A stretch of 64,000 nucleotides of DNA from Anaerocolumna aminovalerica (lineage in GTDB: Bacteria > Bacillota > Clostridia > Lachnospirales > Lachnospiraceae): assembly GCF_900115365.1 (NCBI RefSeq), contig NZ_FOWD01000006.1, forward strand, positions 1 to 64,000. Reading direction: 5' to 3'. The translations under genes and the position numbers were made by a program. Shown here piece after piece: positions 52,002 through 61,130 of the stretch (position 1 is its first letter; the number at the start of each line of letters is the position of its first letter). The notes beneath the pieces were generated by a model that ran no database searches, was not told where the DNA came from, and saw only the letters and a program-made list of their open reading frames with translations.

Positions 52002-53015
52002 ATGAGTACTATAAGAGATGTTGCAAAATTAGCTAACGTTTCTATTGCATCAGTATCCAGAGTAATCAACAATGACACCACTTATAAAATGACAGATGAA
52101 ACCCGGGCCAGAGTCTGGAAAGCCATTCATCAATTGAATTATAAAGTGAATACCAGCGGGAAAAATCAGACATCAAATACTGACAACAAAACCAATATTA
52201 AAATCGGCTGCATTCTAAGTGTTACAAAGAAAAAATTTAACGACCCCTATTTTATGTCCATATTATCTGGAATTGAAGACAGATTGTCCAGTAAAGGATA
52301 TGACATAGCATTTATTAGAACAGGAGCTGAATTAGAAGATAAGAAGACTTTATTCGGCACTTTTAATGAATCTATAAGCGGTTTAATACTAATGGAAACA
52401 TTAGATGAAGAAACCTATGAATTTATCCGTAATCAGGTTCCTAATATTGTTGGTATTGACACTGAGAGGGAAGAAATTGATAATGTGGGGTATGACCATT
52501 ACAACATCGCAACTTTGGCTGTTAAACACTTAATTGAAAGAGGTCATAAGAAGATTGGATTTATTGGTGGAAGCGGTAGAAAAGGTAATATTAAAGAAAG
52601 TCAACGTTATAAAGGTTACTACGCTACCATGCATGCAGAAGGATTGTCTGTAAATCCTGACTGGATTATCGATTGTATGTGGGATGAAGATATTTGTACA
52701 GAGAAAGTAAATCATTTATGTGAGACTGGTAATTATCCCGATGCTTTTTTTGCTGCAAGTGATTTAATGGCAATGGCCGCCCTTAATTGTTTATACAATA
52801 ACAAAATATCCGTTCCGGACCAAGTTGCTATAATCGGACTCTCAAATATTGAAGTTTCTAAATATTCAAATCCACCCTTAACAACTATGGAAGTTCCTAC
52901 ATTTGAAATAGGAATGGTGGCCGTTGATTTATTATTAGACCGAATAAATGGCAATGAGCTTCTTCCCAAAAAGGTAATTTTACCAACCAAATTAATAGTT
53001 AGAAGCTCTACATAA
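52002..53015 (+). CDS. LacI-family regulator, divergent from the nine-gene operon
   Basis: A 337-residue repressor. The HTH is TIRDVAKLANVSIASVSRVIN (about residues 3-23) with hinge to about 60, followed by a sugar-binding domain with GFIGG, YPDAFFAASDLMAMA and NPPLTTMEVP. The SD AAGGAGGGG lies before the ATG. Its divergent placement and shared upstream region suggest control of the 51710-41570 operon, with induction by an imported sugar or a breakdown product (inference). A strong hairpin follows the stop. Confidence 0.88.
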   Translation: MSTIRDVAKLANVSIASVSRVINNDTTYKMTDETRARVWKAIHQLNYKVNTSGKNQTSNTDNKTNIKIGCILSVTKKKFNDPYFMSILSGIEDRLSSKGYDIAFIRTGAELEDKKTLFGTFNESISGLILMETLDEETYEFIRNQVPNIVGIDTEREEIDNVGYDHYNIATLAVKHLIERGHKKIGFIGGSGRKGNIKESQRYKGYYATMHAEGLSVNPDWIIDCMWDEDICTEKVNHLCETGNYPDAFFAASDLMAMAALNCLYNNKISVPDQVAIIGLSNIEVSKYSNPPLTTMEVPTFEIGMVAVDLLLDRINGNELLPKKVILPTKLIVRSST

Positions 53016-53021
53016 CAAGAA

Positions 53022-53069
53022 AGGCTTACTTCAGGGAAACTATAAATAGTTTATTCATGAAGTAAGCCT
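53022..53069. terminator. Terminator between lacI and rplT
   Basis: AGGCTTACTTCA (53022-53033) pairs with TGAAGTAAGCCT (53058-53069), with an inner AAACTAT/ATAGTTT stem, followed by AATATTTT. It serves the convergent lacI and infC operons. Confidence 0.7.
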
Positions 53070-53136
53070 AATATTTTAACTGCAACCGATTACAAATCCA
53101 TTGCACTATTTTATTTTAATCTATTGGAACAACCAA

Positions 53137-53493
53137 TTAAGCTATCTTAGATTTTGCAACCTCAGCTAAAGAAGCGAAGCCTGCAGGATCGTTAATAGCC
53201 ATGTCAGATAACATTTTTCTGTTCACTTCTACTCCAGCAACTTTTAAACCGTACATAAATTTGCTGTATGAAAGTCCGTTCATTCTGGCAGCAGCATTGA
53301 TTCTTGCGATCCATAATTGTCTGAATTGTCTCTTTCTTTCTTTTCTACCAGAGAAAGAAGTTGCTAATGCTCTCATTACGGATTGTTTTGCTACTCTATA
53401 TTGTTTGGATCTGGCTCCTCTATAGCCTTTAGCCAGCTTTAATACTTTATTATGTTTTTTCTTTGCGTTCATTCCGCCTTTAATTCTTGCCAT
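53137..53493 (-). CDS. rplT: 50S ribosomal protein L20
   Basis: A 118-residue basic protein of normal length. The N-terminal extension [19 protein letters not shown] and the block [20 protein letters not shown] (about 55-74) are diagnostic. L20 starts 23S rRNA assembly and, in Firmicutes, represses its own operon by binding the infC leader. It is the last gene of infC-rpmI-rplT, 29 bases behind rpmI. The SD AAGGAGGGAAA precedes the ATG. Confidence 0.97.
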   Translation of the reverse strand: MARIKGGMNAKKKHNKVLKLAKGYRGARSKQYRVAKQSVMRALATSFSGRKERKRQFRQLWIARINAAARMNGLSYSKFMYGLKVAGVEVNRKMLSDMAINDPAGFASLAEVAKSKIA

Positions 53494-53522
53494 GTTCTAT
53501 TTCCCTCCTTATCACCAATATC

Positions 53523-53720
53523 TTATAGATATGGCATAATCTTCTTCATGTTCTTTACTTTTGTTGCCCCAACTAAAGTTGCCTTTCTAAGATTTCTCTT
53601 TCTCTTAGTAGATTTTTTAGTTAAGATATGGCTTTTATAAGCTTTCATTCTCTTTAATTGTCCTGTACCTGTTTTTTTGAAACGCTTTGCTGCTGATCTG
53701 TTTGTTTTAATCTTAGGCAT
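53523..53720 (-). CDS. rpmI: 50S ribosomal protein L35
   Basis: A 65-residue, very basic protein with the family pattern [20 protein letters not shown] and [14 protein letters not shown]. It stands in the conserved order infC-rpmI-rplT. The SD AAGGAGGAC lies before the ATG. A 142-base gap to infC contains no gene. Confidence 0.97.
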   Translation of the reverse strand: MPKIKTNRSAAKRFKKTGTGQLKRMKAYKSHILTKKSTKRKRNLRKATLVGATKVKNMKKIMPYL

Positions 53721-53862
53721 AATATGTCCTCCTTAATCATGATACAATTAAATCTCCCCATATGCGGATTCCGCCAGGTTGTCCAATTGTCTTATTTATA
53801 TTATTTATGACATTTTTCAATACAAATCATAGAGTCACTATGATTGAGATTGCGAAATGTTA

Positions 53863-54369
53863 CTAACGTTTTTCAGTTAAAAACATAATCATGTTTCTAC
53901 CTTCTAATTTTGCTGGCTTCTCAACGACTGCAACATCCTCAAGCTTTGAATAGAAATCGTCTAAAATCTGTCTACTGGATGTTATATGTGCCATTTCTCT
54001 ACCACGGAAACGAAGAGCAACTTTAACTTTATCACCTTTTGTGATAAACTTTCTAGCTTGGTTAGCTTTCGTATTAAGATCGTTTGCATCGATATTCGGA
54101 GACAGACGAATCTCTTTTACATCTGTAACCTTTTGCTTCTTCTTAGCCTCTTTTTCTTTTCTGGCTACTTCATATCTGTACTTACCGTAGTCAATAATTT
54201 TGCACACTGGTGGTTTTGCTGTGGGAGCAATCTTTACTAAATCAAGATTTGCGTCTTTTGCAAGTTTTAGGGCGTCTTTGGATGACATAATTCCTAATTG
54301 CTCGCCGTCTTCTCCAATTAAACGGATTTCTTTGTCTCTAATCTGCTCATTAATCATTAAATCGCTAAT
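53863..54369 (-). CDS. infC: Translation initiation factor IF-3 (AUU start)
   Basis: A 168-residue protein with the N-domain (INEQIRDKEIRLIGEDGEQLG), the linker KEKEAKKKQKV and the C-domain (KEIRLSPNIDANDL, then VALRFRGREMAH). GGAGGTG lies 9 bases upstream of ATT (54367-54369), which gives (M)SDLMINEQ. The ATG four codons later has no SD of its own, so the ATT is chosen. IF3 rejects non-canonical starts, and AUU allows autorepression, as known in other bacteria. A terminator-bearing leader precedes the gene. Confidence 0.93.
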   Translation of the reverse strand: MSDLMINEQIRDKEIRLIGEDGEQLGIMSSKDALKLAKDANLDLVKIAPTAKPPVCKIIDYGKYRYEVARKEKEAKKKQKVTDVKEIRLSPNIDANDLNTKANQARKFITKGDKVKVALRFRGREMAHITSSRQILDDFYSKLEDVAVVEKPAKLEGRNMIMFLTEKR

Positions 54370-54420
54370 AGTTGTACACCTCCATAGGTTTGAATCTTAA
54401 ATCATTATGTTACTTGGCAT

Positions 54421-54640
54421 AAAAAAAGTGGATAGCAAAGTCCATCCACGTTTCAACCGGATCAATCTTACCGAATTCATCAGTAAGCGCTCACGAAATT
54501 CAGCGGCACACAAACATGCCATGTTTGCAGCTTAAATTCCATAATCCAGAAATATTAACCAAAGTCACAACTAAGTGCTGAGGTGAGAGTGGATACTCTG
54601 CTTTGTTGTTATCGTTCATCCTTAATTATTCAACTAAGGA
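54421..54640 (-). promoter_or_regulatory. infC operon leader with attenuator (L20-leader-like)
   Basis: On the minus strand the terminator is GTGGATGG/CTATCCAC (54449-54442 with 54435-54428) followed by seven T residues. An identical TATCCAC stands 160 bases earlier in the RNA (complement of 54589-54595) and could compete for GTGGATGG. The hairpin CAAACATG/CATGTTTG lies between. Firmicute infC-rpmI-rplT operons are known to be attenuated through L20 binding. This leader has the right place and logic; match to the Rfam family is not checked. Confidence 0.7.
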
Positions 54641-54746
54641 TTTACAAGCTTTTATAGTCTATCATATAATAAGTTAAATGTCAATAAAAACTTTTAACTT
54701 ATTATACGTTTCTCTCAGTCAGAATCGGAAGAGAGGAAGTAGCTTC

Positions 54747-56336
54747 CTACTCTCTTCCGAATTCAGATAATTTCAATTCTTTATTTCTATCTAAAACCGT
54801 CTGTATGCTCCAGCTGTGAACAAATAGTAACAGCGGATTACCTTTCATATCCCTTACCTTCTTAGTATCAGATGTAACACTTAGCTTACTTACGTCAATT
54901 CCTTTATTTTCAATCCACCTGATATGCTCAAAAGCAAGATTCTCTAAGCGGATTTCCACTCCATATTCGGATTCCAGCCTAAATTTTAATACGTCAAATT
55001 GAAGAACACCAACTACTCCAACTATGATTTCTTCCATACCTGTATTAAATTCCTGAAAAATCTGAATAGCACCTTCCTGAGCAATCTGGGTGATACCTTT
55101 TAAGAATTGCTTTCTTTTCATGGTATCTACCTGGCGTACTTTTGCAAAATGTTCTGGTGAGAAAGTTGGAATACCTTCATACGCAAACTTTTGATCCGGC
55201 ATACAGATAGTATCACCAATTGAGAATATACCGGGATCAAATACACCAATAATATCTCCTGCATAGGCTTCTTCTATGATTTTTCTCTCCTGGGCCATTA
55301 ACTGCTGAGGCTGAGATAACCGCATCTTCTTTCCGCCCTGAATATGATTTACTTCCATTCCTGCTTCAAATTTACCGGAGCAAATTCTCATAAATGCAAC
55401 ACGGTCTCTATGGGCTTTGTTCATGTTTGCCTGAATTTTGAATACAAAAGCAGAAAACTCATTCTTAACCGGGTCAATCAGGCCTTCATTGGACCTTCTG
55501 GACAGTGGTGTGGTAGTCATATTGAGAAAATGCTTTAAAAATGTTTCTACACCAAAATTAGTTAAGGCAGAACCAAAAAACACCGGCGATAATTTGCCTT
55601 CACGCACTAAGCCCAAATCAAATTCACTGCTGGCACCGTCAAGTAATTCAATTTCATCTGCAAGAATTGCATGATTTTCTTTTCCAATGAGAGTATCCAG
55701 CTCTTCATCTCCTAATTCAACCTCTATGGTATCTACCGTTTTTTGTCCATTATTAGCTGCAAAAAACCGGGAGATATGTTTGGTTTCTCTGTCATAGACA
55801 CCTTTAAAATTCTTACCGGATCCAATAGGCCAATTGATTGGGCAGGTCTGAATACCAAGAACTGTTTCTATTTCATCTAATAATTCAAAGGTGTCTCTTG
55901 CTTCACGGTCCATCTTATTAATAAACGTAAATATTGGGATATTACGCATTACGCATACTTTAAATAATTTCTTTGTTTGTGCTTCAACACCTTTAGAAGC
56001 ATCAATAACCATCACTGCAGAATCCGCTGCCATTAAAGTACGGTAAGTATCTTCCGAGAAATCCTGGTGTCCCGGGGTATCCAGTATGTTAATACAATAA
56101 TCTCCATAATTAAATTGCATAACGGAAGAAGTAACCGAAATACCACGTTGTTTTTCTATTTCCATCCAGTCAGAAACAGCATGTTTTGCCGTCTTCTTCG
56201 CTTTTACAGAACCTGCAAGGTTTATAGCTCCGCCATAAAGTAACAGTTTTTCAGTTAAGGTCGTCTTACCGGCATCCGGGTGAGATATAATTGCAAATGT
56301 CCTTCTTTTTTCTATTTCCTTCGTATAATCAGCCAA
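54747..56336 (-). CDS. prfC: Peptide chain release factor 3 (RF3)
   Basis: A 529-residue translational GTPase. G1 is AIISHPDAGKTTLTEKLL (about residues 14-31), G2 RGISVTSSVMQF, G3 DTPGHQDFSEDTYR, G4 FINKMDRE. The RF3 C-terminal domain contains VGVLQFDVLKFRLESEYGVE. It recycles RF1/RF2 from terminated ribosomes. The start is TTG (56334-56336), 7 bases after GGAGG; no ATG is nearby. It stands alone, between the infC leader and thrS. Confidence 0.95.
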   Translation of the reverse strand: MADYTKEIEKRRTFAIISHPDAGKTTLTEKLLLYGGAINLAGSVKAKKTAKHAVSDWMEIEKQRGISVTSSVMQFNYGDYCINILDTPGHQDFSEDTYRTLMAADSAVMVIDASKGVEAQTKKLFKVCVMRNIPIFTFINKMDREARDTFELLDEIETVLGIQTCPINWPIGSGKNFKGVYDRETKHISRFFAANNGQKTVDTIEVELGDEELDTLIGKENHAILADEIELLDGASSEFDLGLVREGKLSPVFFGSALTNFGVETFLKHFLNMTTTPLSRRSNEGLIDPVKNEFSAFVFKIQANMNKAHRDRVAFMRICSGKFEAGMEVNHIQGGKKMRLSQPQQLMAQERKIIEEAYAGDIIGVFDPGIFSIGDTICMPDQKFAYEGIPTFSPEHFAKVRQVDTMKRKQFLKGITQIAQEGAIQIFQEFNTGMEEIIVGVVGVLQFDVLKFRLESEYGVEIRLENLAFEHIRWIENKGIDVSKLSVTSDTKKVRDMKGNPLLLFVHSWSIQTVLDRNKELKLSEFGRE

Positions 56337-56532
56337 AATGAATCCTCCAAACTAAATCTGTCACAAGGGATAATATACTGCCGGTATAATCTTTCCCATA
56401 GAATGCCTTGGTATATTACTTGTGAAATTAATCTATATTCTAACCAATATTATTTTTTTCAAAACTACTTAATCATATAATATATACATGATATTTGTCA
56501 AGGATTTGTAATTGTATATTATGACTTAAAAA

Positions 56533-56563
56533 GGGATATTGTAAAATCACTTTACAATATCCC
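56533..56563 (-). terminator. Terminator of thrS
   Basis: A perfect 13-bp stem (56533-56545 with 56551-56563) has a 5-base loop, flanked by A and T runs on both sides, just past the thrS stop. Confidence 0.85.
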
Positions 56564-56576
56564 TTTTCATAAGTCA

Positions 56577-58529
56577 TTATTGTTCTACTTCAATTTTTTT
56601 AATCTCTTTTGTTCTTATTTCTTTGCAGATATCATTTATGAAAGTATCTAAAGGTTTTTGTCCTTCATCTCCAAGGTAACGGCTTCTTACAGATACTAAG
56701 CCCTCTTCCTCTTCTTTTTGTCCTACTACTAACATATAAGGAACTCGGTCAAGTCTTGTTTCACGGATTTTATACCCGATTTTTTCTGCACGTTCATCAA
56801 CACTGCAATGAATTCCGTTATCTTTTAGCTGGCTCTCTATTTTCTTCGCATAATCATGATATTTCTCAGAAATAGGAAGTACTCTTACCTGTTCAGGGCA
56901 TAGCCAGGTTGGGAATAATCCGGCATATTTTTCAATTAACCAGGCAAGGGTTCTTTCATAGCAGCCCATACTGGTTCTATGAATAACATAAGGGCGGACT
57001 TTATCACCATTCTGGTCAATGTAATACATATCAAACTGTTCTGCAATTAATGCATCCCATTGAATGGTAATCATGGTATCTTCTTTTCCATATACATTCT
57101 TAGCCTGTATATCTACTTTAGGGCCATAAAAGGCAGCTTCCCCTTCTTCTTCTGTAAAAGGAATCTCAAGGTCTATTAATATTTTTCTGATTCTTCCCTG
57201 AGTTTCTTCCCATACTTCTTCGGTACCGATATATTTTTCTTTATTGTTTGGATCCCATTTGGATAAACGGTAAGTTACATCTTCTTCAAGGCCTAATGTC
57301 TTTAAGCAATATCTGGCAAGGTCAAGACAACCTTTAAATTCTTCATCCATTTGATCCGGTCTTACAATTAAGTGGCCTTCAGAAATAGTAAACTGGCGTA
57401 CACGAGTTAATCCGTGCATTTCGCCGGAATCTTCATTTCTAAAAAGTGTAGAAGTTTCACCATAGCGAAGAGGCAGATCTCTGTAGGATCTTTGGGCTGA
57501 TTTATATACATAGTATTGGAAAGGACAAGTCATAGGGCGAAGAGCAAATACTTCCTTATCCACTTCTTCATCACCAAGTACAAACATGCCTTCCTTATAA
57601 TGATCCCAGTGTCCGGAGATTTTATATAAGTCACTTTTGGCCATAAACGGAGTCTTTGTTCTTACATAACCTCTTTTTTCTTCCTCATCCTCAATCCATC
57701 TTTGCAGAGTTTGGAGAATCTTTGTACCATTTGGCATAATAAGAGGTAAGCCCTGGCCTATTACATCTACAGTTGTAAAAATCTCCATCTCACGCCCAAG
57801 TTTATTATGGTCACGCTTTTTAACATCTTCCAAATGAGCTAAATAGGCATCCAAATCTGCATTCTTAGTAAAGGCAGTACCATATACTCTGGTAAGCATC
57901 TTATTCTTTTCGCTTCCTCTCCAGTAAGCACCGGAGGAAGATATTAATTTTATGGCTTTAATATTCTTTGTGCTCATTAGGTGAGGACCGGCACATAAGT
58001 CAACAAAATCCCCTTGTTTGTAGAAAGAAATAACAGAATCTTCCGGTAGGTCTTCAATTAATTCAACCTTGTATGGTTCATCTCTATCTTTCATAAATTG
58101 AATCGCTTCTGCTCTAGGAAGAGTAAATTTCTCCAGTTCAGCGCCTTCTTTGATAATCTTTTTCATTTCTTTTTCCAGTTTATCAAGTGCCTCTCTGTCA
58201 AATGGTTCTACATCAAAATCATAGTAGAAACCGGTATCAATAGATGGCCCGATTGCCAGTTTGGCATGGGGATACAATCTTTTTACTGCCTCTGCCAATA
58301 CATGTGAAGCAGTATGTCTATATGCCCCTTTACCTGCGTCCTCATTAAAGGTTAATATATTTAATTCACAATCTTTATCAACTACGGTTCTTAAATCCAC
58401 CACTTCACCGTTTACTTCACCGGCACATGCCATTCTTGCAAGACCTTCACTAATGTCCTTTGCTATATCTATAACGGACATACTGTTTGCATACTCTTTT
58501 ACTGATCCATCTTTTAATGTAATCTTCAT
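56577..58529 (-). CDS. thrS: Threonyl-tRNA synthetase
   Basis: A 650-residue class II synthetase of usual length: TGS domain (about residues 1-62), editing domain with the HTASHVLAEAV zinc/active-site motif (about 72-82) and DLCAGPHL, catalytic core with motif 2 FRNEDSGEMHGLTRVRQF, MTCPFQYYVY, and motif 3 IHRTSMGCYERTLAWLIE. The C-terminal anticodon-binding domain starts near 545. It charges tRNA-Thr in the cytosol. A T-box leader controls it, so it is induced when tRNA-Thr is uncharged. Confidence 0.97.
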   Translation of the reverse strand: MKITLKDGSVKEYANSMSVIDIAKDISEGLARMACAGEVNGEVVDLRTVVDKDCELNILTFNEDAGKGAYRHTASHVLAEAVKRLYPHAKLAIGPSIDTGFYYDFDVEPFDREALDKLEKEMKKIIKEGAELEKFTLPRAEAIQFMKDRDEPYKVELIEDLPEDSVISFYKQGDFVDLCAGPHLMSTKNIKAIKLISSSGAYWRGSEKNKMLTRVYGTAFTKNADLDAYLAHLEDVKKRDHNKLGREMEIFTTVDVIGQGLPLIMPNGTKILQTLQRWIEDEEEKRGYVRTKTPFMAKSDLYKISGHWDHYKEGMFVLGDEEVDKEVFALRPMTCPFQYYVYKSAQRSYRDLPLRYGETSTLFRNEDSGEMHGLTRVRQFTISEGHLIVRPDQMDEEFKGCLDLARYCLKTLGLEEDVTYRLSKWDPNNKEKYIGTEEVWEETQGRIRKILIDLEIPFTEEEGEAAFYGPKVDIQAKNVYGKEDTMITIQWDALIAEQFDMYYIDQNGDKVRPYVIHRTSMGCYERTLAWLIEKYAGLFPTWLCPEQVRVLPISEKYHDYAKKIESQLKDNGIHCSVDERAEKIGYKIRETRLDRVPYMLVVGQKEEEEGLVSVRSRYLGDEGQKPLDTFINDICKEIRTKEIKKIEVEQ

Positions 58530-58557
58530 AATATAACCATTCTCCTTTCAAATTCTG

Positions 58558-58582
58558 GAGATTTGTGGGTAGCACAAATCTC
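58558..58582 (-). repeat. Hairpin beside the thrS SD
   Basis: A perfect 10-bp stem GAGATTTGTG/CACAAATCTC with a 5-base loop stands between the T-box terminator and the thrS SD (GAAAGGAG). It shares the ATTTGTGC word with hairpins at 61540-61580 and 44987-45008. Confidence 0.55.
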
Positions 58583-58645
58583 TGGTTGTAAGAATTTCAT
58601 TCTAACAACTGTTCTCATTTTCTGGATTCATTCGAAAAAAAAGAT

Positions 58646-58890
58646 AAAAAAAACGTCTCTTTCGAATTACTATCCAGTAAATCGAAAGGGACGAGTACTA
58701 TTCACTCGCGGTTCCACCCTCATTGGTAATGTATCATTACCCGCTTCTTTCTGATTGTAACGTAATCAACGGACCGGATTAGGGCCACTCAGAGGTAGTC
58801 TTCAGATGATTCCTATTAAGATATTCTCAGCTAACATATCTCTCTCTGTAATATTCCACATCTTACTCGTCTCTTCAACGTATTAGGTGT
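58646..58890 (-). ncRNA. T-box riboswitch (Thr) with terminator
   Basis: On the minus strand the conserved T-box AGGGTGGAACCGCG occurs at 58720-58707. The terminator CGTCCCTTTCGA/TCGAAAGAGACG (58693-58682 with 58665-58654, one G-U) follows and ends in at least seven T residues. A plausible specifier ACC (Thr) stands in GACTACCTCTG at 58796-58794. Uncharged tRNA-Thr would stabilise the antiterminator and allow thrS expression. The 5' edge is approximate. Confidence 0.93.
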
Positions 58891-58973
58891 TTAGAATTTT
58901 ATTTAATTTTTATTATAGCATTGCAAAATTCTTTGTCAAGAGTAAAATAACTGTAGTATTGTAAAATTATTCA

Positions 58974-59726
58974 TTATATATTTCCAATCAACCTGTCTTT
59001 TACCACTGCAAAAAATTCTCTTATATAATAATTCAGTACCAAAACCTGATCCGACGGCGCCCCAAGCCCCTGAACCTTCAGTCCTTGTCTTTTAGCAATG
59101 CCCATTGCCCGGTATACATGGAAACTGCTTGTTATTAGAATAACAAGTGCCGTTTCTTCTTTTAGAAACTTTTTGCTATATTTAATATTCTCATAAGTGT
59201 TAACAGATTGATCTTCTTTTATAATACGGTATGACTCAATCCCTTGTTTCACAAGGTAATTACTCATAGCTTCCGCTTCCGATATATCTTCTCCATCTCC
59301 TTGTCCTCCGGACACAATTACTTTTGCATCTTTATTCCCCTTAAGATACTTACAGGCGGTATCCATACGGCTTTTTAATGTTTTGGATAATACCTTTCCC
59401 TTTACCTGGGCGCCTAATACTATTACATACTCTGCCGATAGGCTTACTTTTTTGCTTCCCGATGATAGGATTCGTATCTCAGTCACAATAAAGATGATTG
59501 CACCAAAGAATAAAAGAATACCTGCTGCATGCTTAATATATTTCAAAGTAGCTATTGTATCGGTTTCTATCAAAGGATAAAGGAATGCTGCAAGAATAAG
59601 GAGCATTCCCGTCACTATCCAAAACTGCAAAAAGGAGGCTTTGGGTCCTGCATATAGTATGATTACTACAAAATATAATATACATAATATGCCCATTCCT
59701 AAAAGTGAAATTGTAAGTAAATTCAT
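58974..59726 (-). CDS. YdcF/DUF218 membrane protein
   Basis: A 250-residue protein. Three N-terminal hydrophobic segments (about residues 3-23, 30-50, 62-83) precede the DUF218 domain (about 98-235): YVIVLGAQVKGKVLSKTLKSR, VSGGQGDGEDISEAEAM, and ITSSFHVYRAMGIAKRQGL with the conserved Ser-His. Relatives such as SanA and ElyC act in envelope maintenance; the reaction is not known. It follows the glycosyltransferase gene by 9 bases, so the pair is probably co-transcribed and concerned with envelope lipids or polymers (inference). Confidence 0.85.
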   Translation of the reverse strand: MNLLTISLLGMGILCILYFVVIILYAGPKASFLQFWIVTGMLLILAAFLYPLIETDTIATLKYIKHAAGILLFFGAIIFIVTEIRILSSGSKKVSLSAEYVIVLGAQVKGKVLSKTLKSRMDTACKYLKGNKDAKVIVSGGQGDGEDISEAEAMSNYLVKQGIESYRIIKEDQSVNTYENIKYSKKFLKEETALVILITSSFHVYRAMGIAKRQGLKVQGLGAPSDQVLVLNYYIREFFAVVKDRLIGNI

Positions 59727-59735
59727 GAACTACCC

Positions 59736-60956
59736 CTATCTACGGAATAAACGCCTTATTTTTCTTGATTCATATTCCTCACGCTTCTTCGATATGGCAT
59801 CCCGTTTCATAACTTCTTCATAAACTTTTTCCACGTTTCTGGCAAATGCTTCCGTAGATAGTTTTTGTACATTCTTTCTTGCATTTTCACCATATGCAAT
59901 ACCAGAACTGCTAAATAACACCGCATCAAGTCCTTCTAGCAAACCTTTCCGATCCGTAAAATCATATCCGTTCCAGCCCGGAACCAAAATGTCATCTAAA
60001 CATCTGTCCCGTCTGGCTACAATCGGAAGCCCAGCTGCCATAGCCTCAATATATGTTAGTCCTTGTGTTTCGCTGGTAGAGCCGCTTACAAATACGTCAC
60101 CCATTCGATAAAATAATCCAATATTGTCCCAGGGCTGTGCTCCGGTAAACAGAATTCTTCCGTCCAAATTTCGTTCTGTCACCATCTGCTTTAAGTTTTC
60201 CATTTCAGGTCCGCTGCCTACAATAACAAACTTCACATTCTCTCTCTCCCTCATATATTGAGGCATTGATTCAATGATTTCACCAATATTTTTTTCCTTG
60301 GAAACACGTCCCAGATAAAGCATTATTTTATCCTGTTCCTGAATATTATATTGCTTTTTTAACTCCATTACATCTTCCTGAGAATAAAGAGCAGGATTAA
60401 ATTTTTTAAGATTCACCCCTGTAGGGACTATACTAATCTCCTTATGGACACTGTAGGTCAATAATAAATCTTTAACTTTCTGAGTGGGCACGATAACCTG
60501 CTCTACTGTATTACAACAAACTTTAGTAAAGACTCTGGCAAATGCCTTGGCTCTTTTATCCAGAGTCTTAAAATTAGTTAAATAATGAGTATAATCTTCA
60601 TATATAGTATGATAGGTATGCACCATAGGTAATTTTAATTCCTTTGCCATAATTCGGCCAAATATGCCTAAAGAGAACTCTGTATGGGTATGGATAAGAT
60701 CCAGATCTAACTTTTTAATAATAGAAGCCAGCCTAGGCTGATAAAAAATACCTACTCTTCTTTCTGTAATTAAAGCAAAGGGCATACTGGGTACTCGAAA
60801 TACGTTATGTTCATACTCCGGCGAACCTGGTGTTGTTGTTGTAAAAACATATACTGTATGTCCAATTTGCTCCAATTCATTCTTTAGTATATAAACAGAA
60901 TTTGCAACTCCATTAATTTCCGGATAATACGTATCTGTAAATAAAGCTATGTTCAA
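59736..60956 (-). CDS. GT4-family glycosyltransferase (diacylglycerol glucosyltransferase-like)
   Basis: A 406-residue GT-B enzyme. The N-domain starts NIALFTDTYYPEINGVANSVY, the donor-side domain contains MLYLGRVSKEKNIGEII (about 210-226) and the EX7E-type block SETQGLTYIEAMAAGLPIVA (about 302-321). This N-terminal pattern is shared with enzymes that add glucose to diacylglycerol in Firmicutes, so a membrane glycolipid role is likely but not proven. The start is taken as TTG (60954-60956), 7 bases after GGGAG, giving (M)NIALF; a GTG 7 codons earlier lacks a well-placed SD. Confidence 0.82.
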   Translation of the reverse strand: MNIALFTDTYYPEINGVANSVYILKNELEQIGHTVYVFTTTTPGSPEYEHNVFRVPSMPFALITERRVGIFYQPRLASIIKKLDLDLIHTHTEFSLGIFGRIMAKELKLPMVHTYHTIYEDYTHYLTNFKTLDKRAKAFARVFTKVCCNTVEQVIVPTQKVKDLLLTYSVHKEISIVPTGVNLKKFNPALYSQEDVMELKKQYNIQEQDKIMLYLGRVSKEKNIGEIIESMPQYMRERENVKFVIVGSGPEMENLKQMVTERNLDGRILFTGAQPWDNIGLFYRMGDVFVSGSTSETQGLTYIEAMAAGLPIVARRDRCLDDILVPGWNGYDFTDRKGLLEGLDAVLFSSSGIAYGENARKNVQKLSTEAFARNVEKVYEEVMKRDAISKKREEYESRKIRRLFRR

Positions 60957-61130
60957 TTTATCTCTCCCTTTCCCCACCTAATTCACTATGATACATCTAA
61001 TATTTACTAAATCCCAACTATTATACTATTATTTTTTACATATTACAACTTGCATAATTTATAATCTTCCTATGTTTATATGATTTTTATATGCAAGTTT
61101 TATAATATACTTTCTTATTGAACCTGCATA

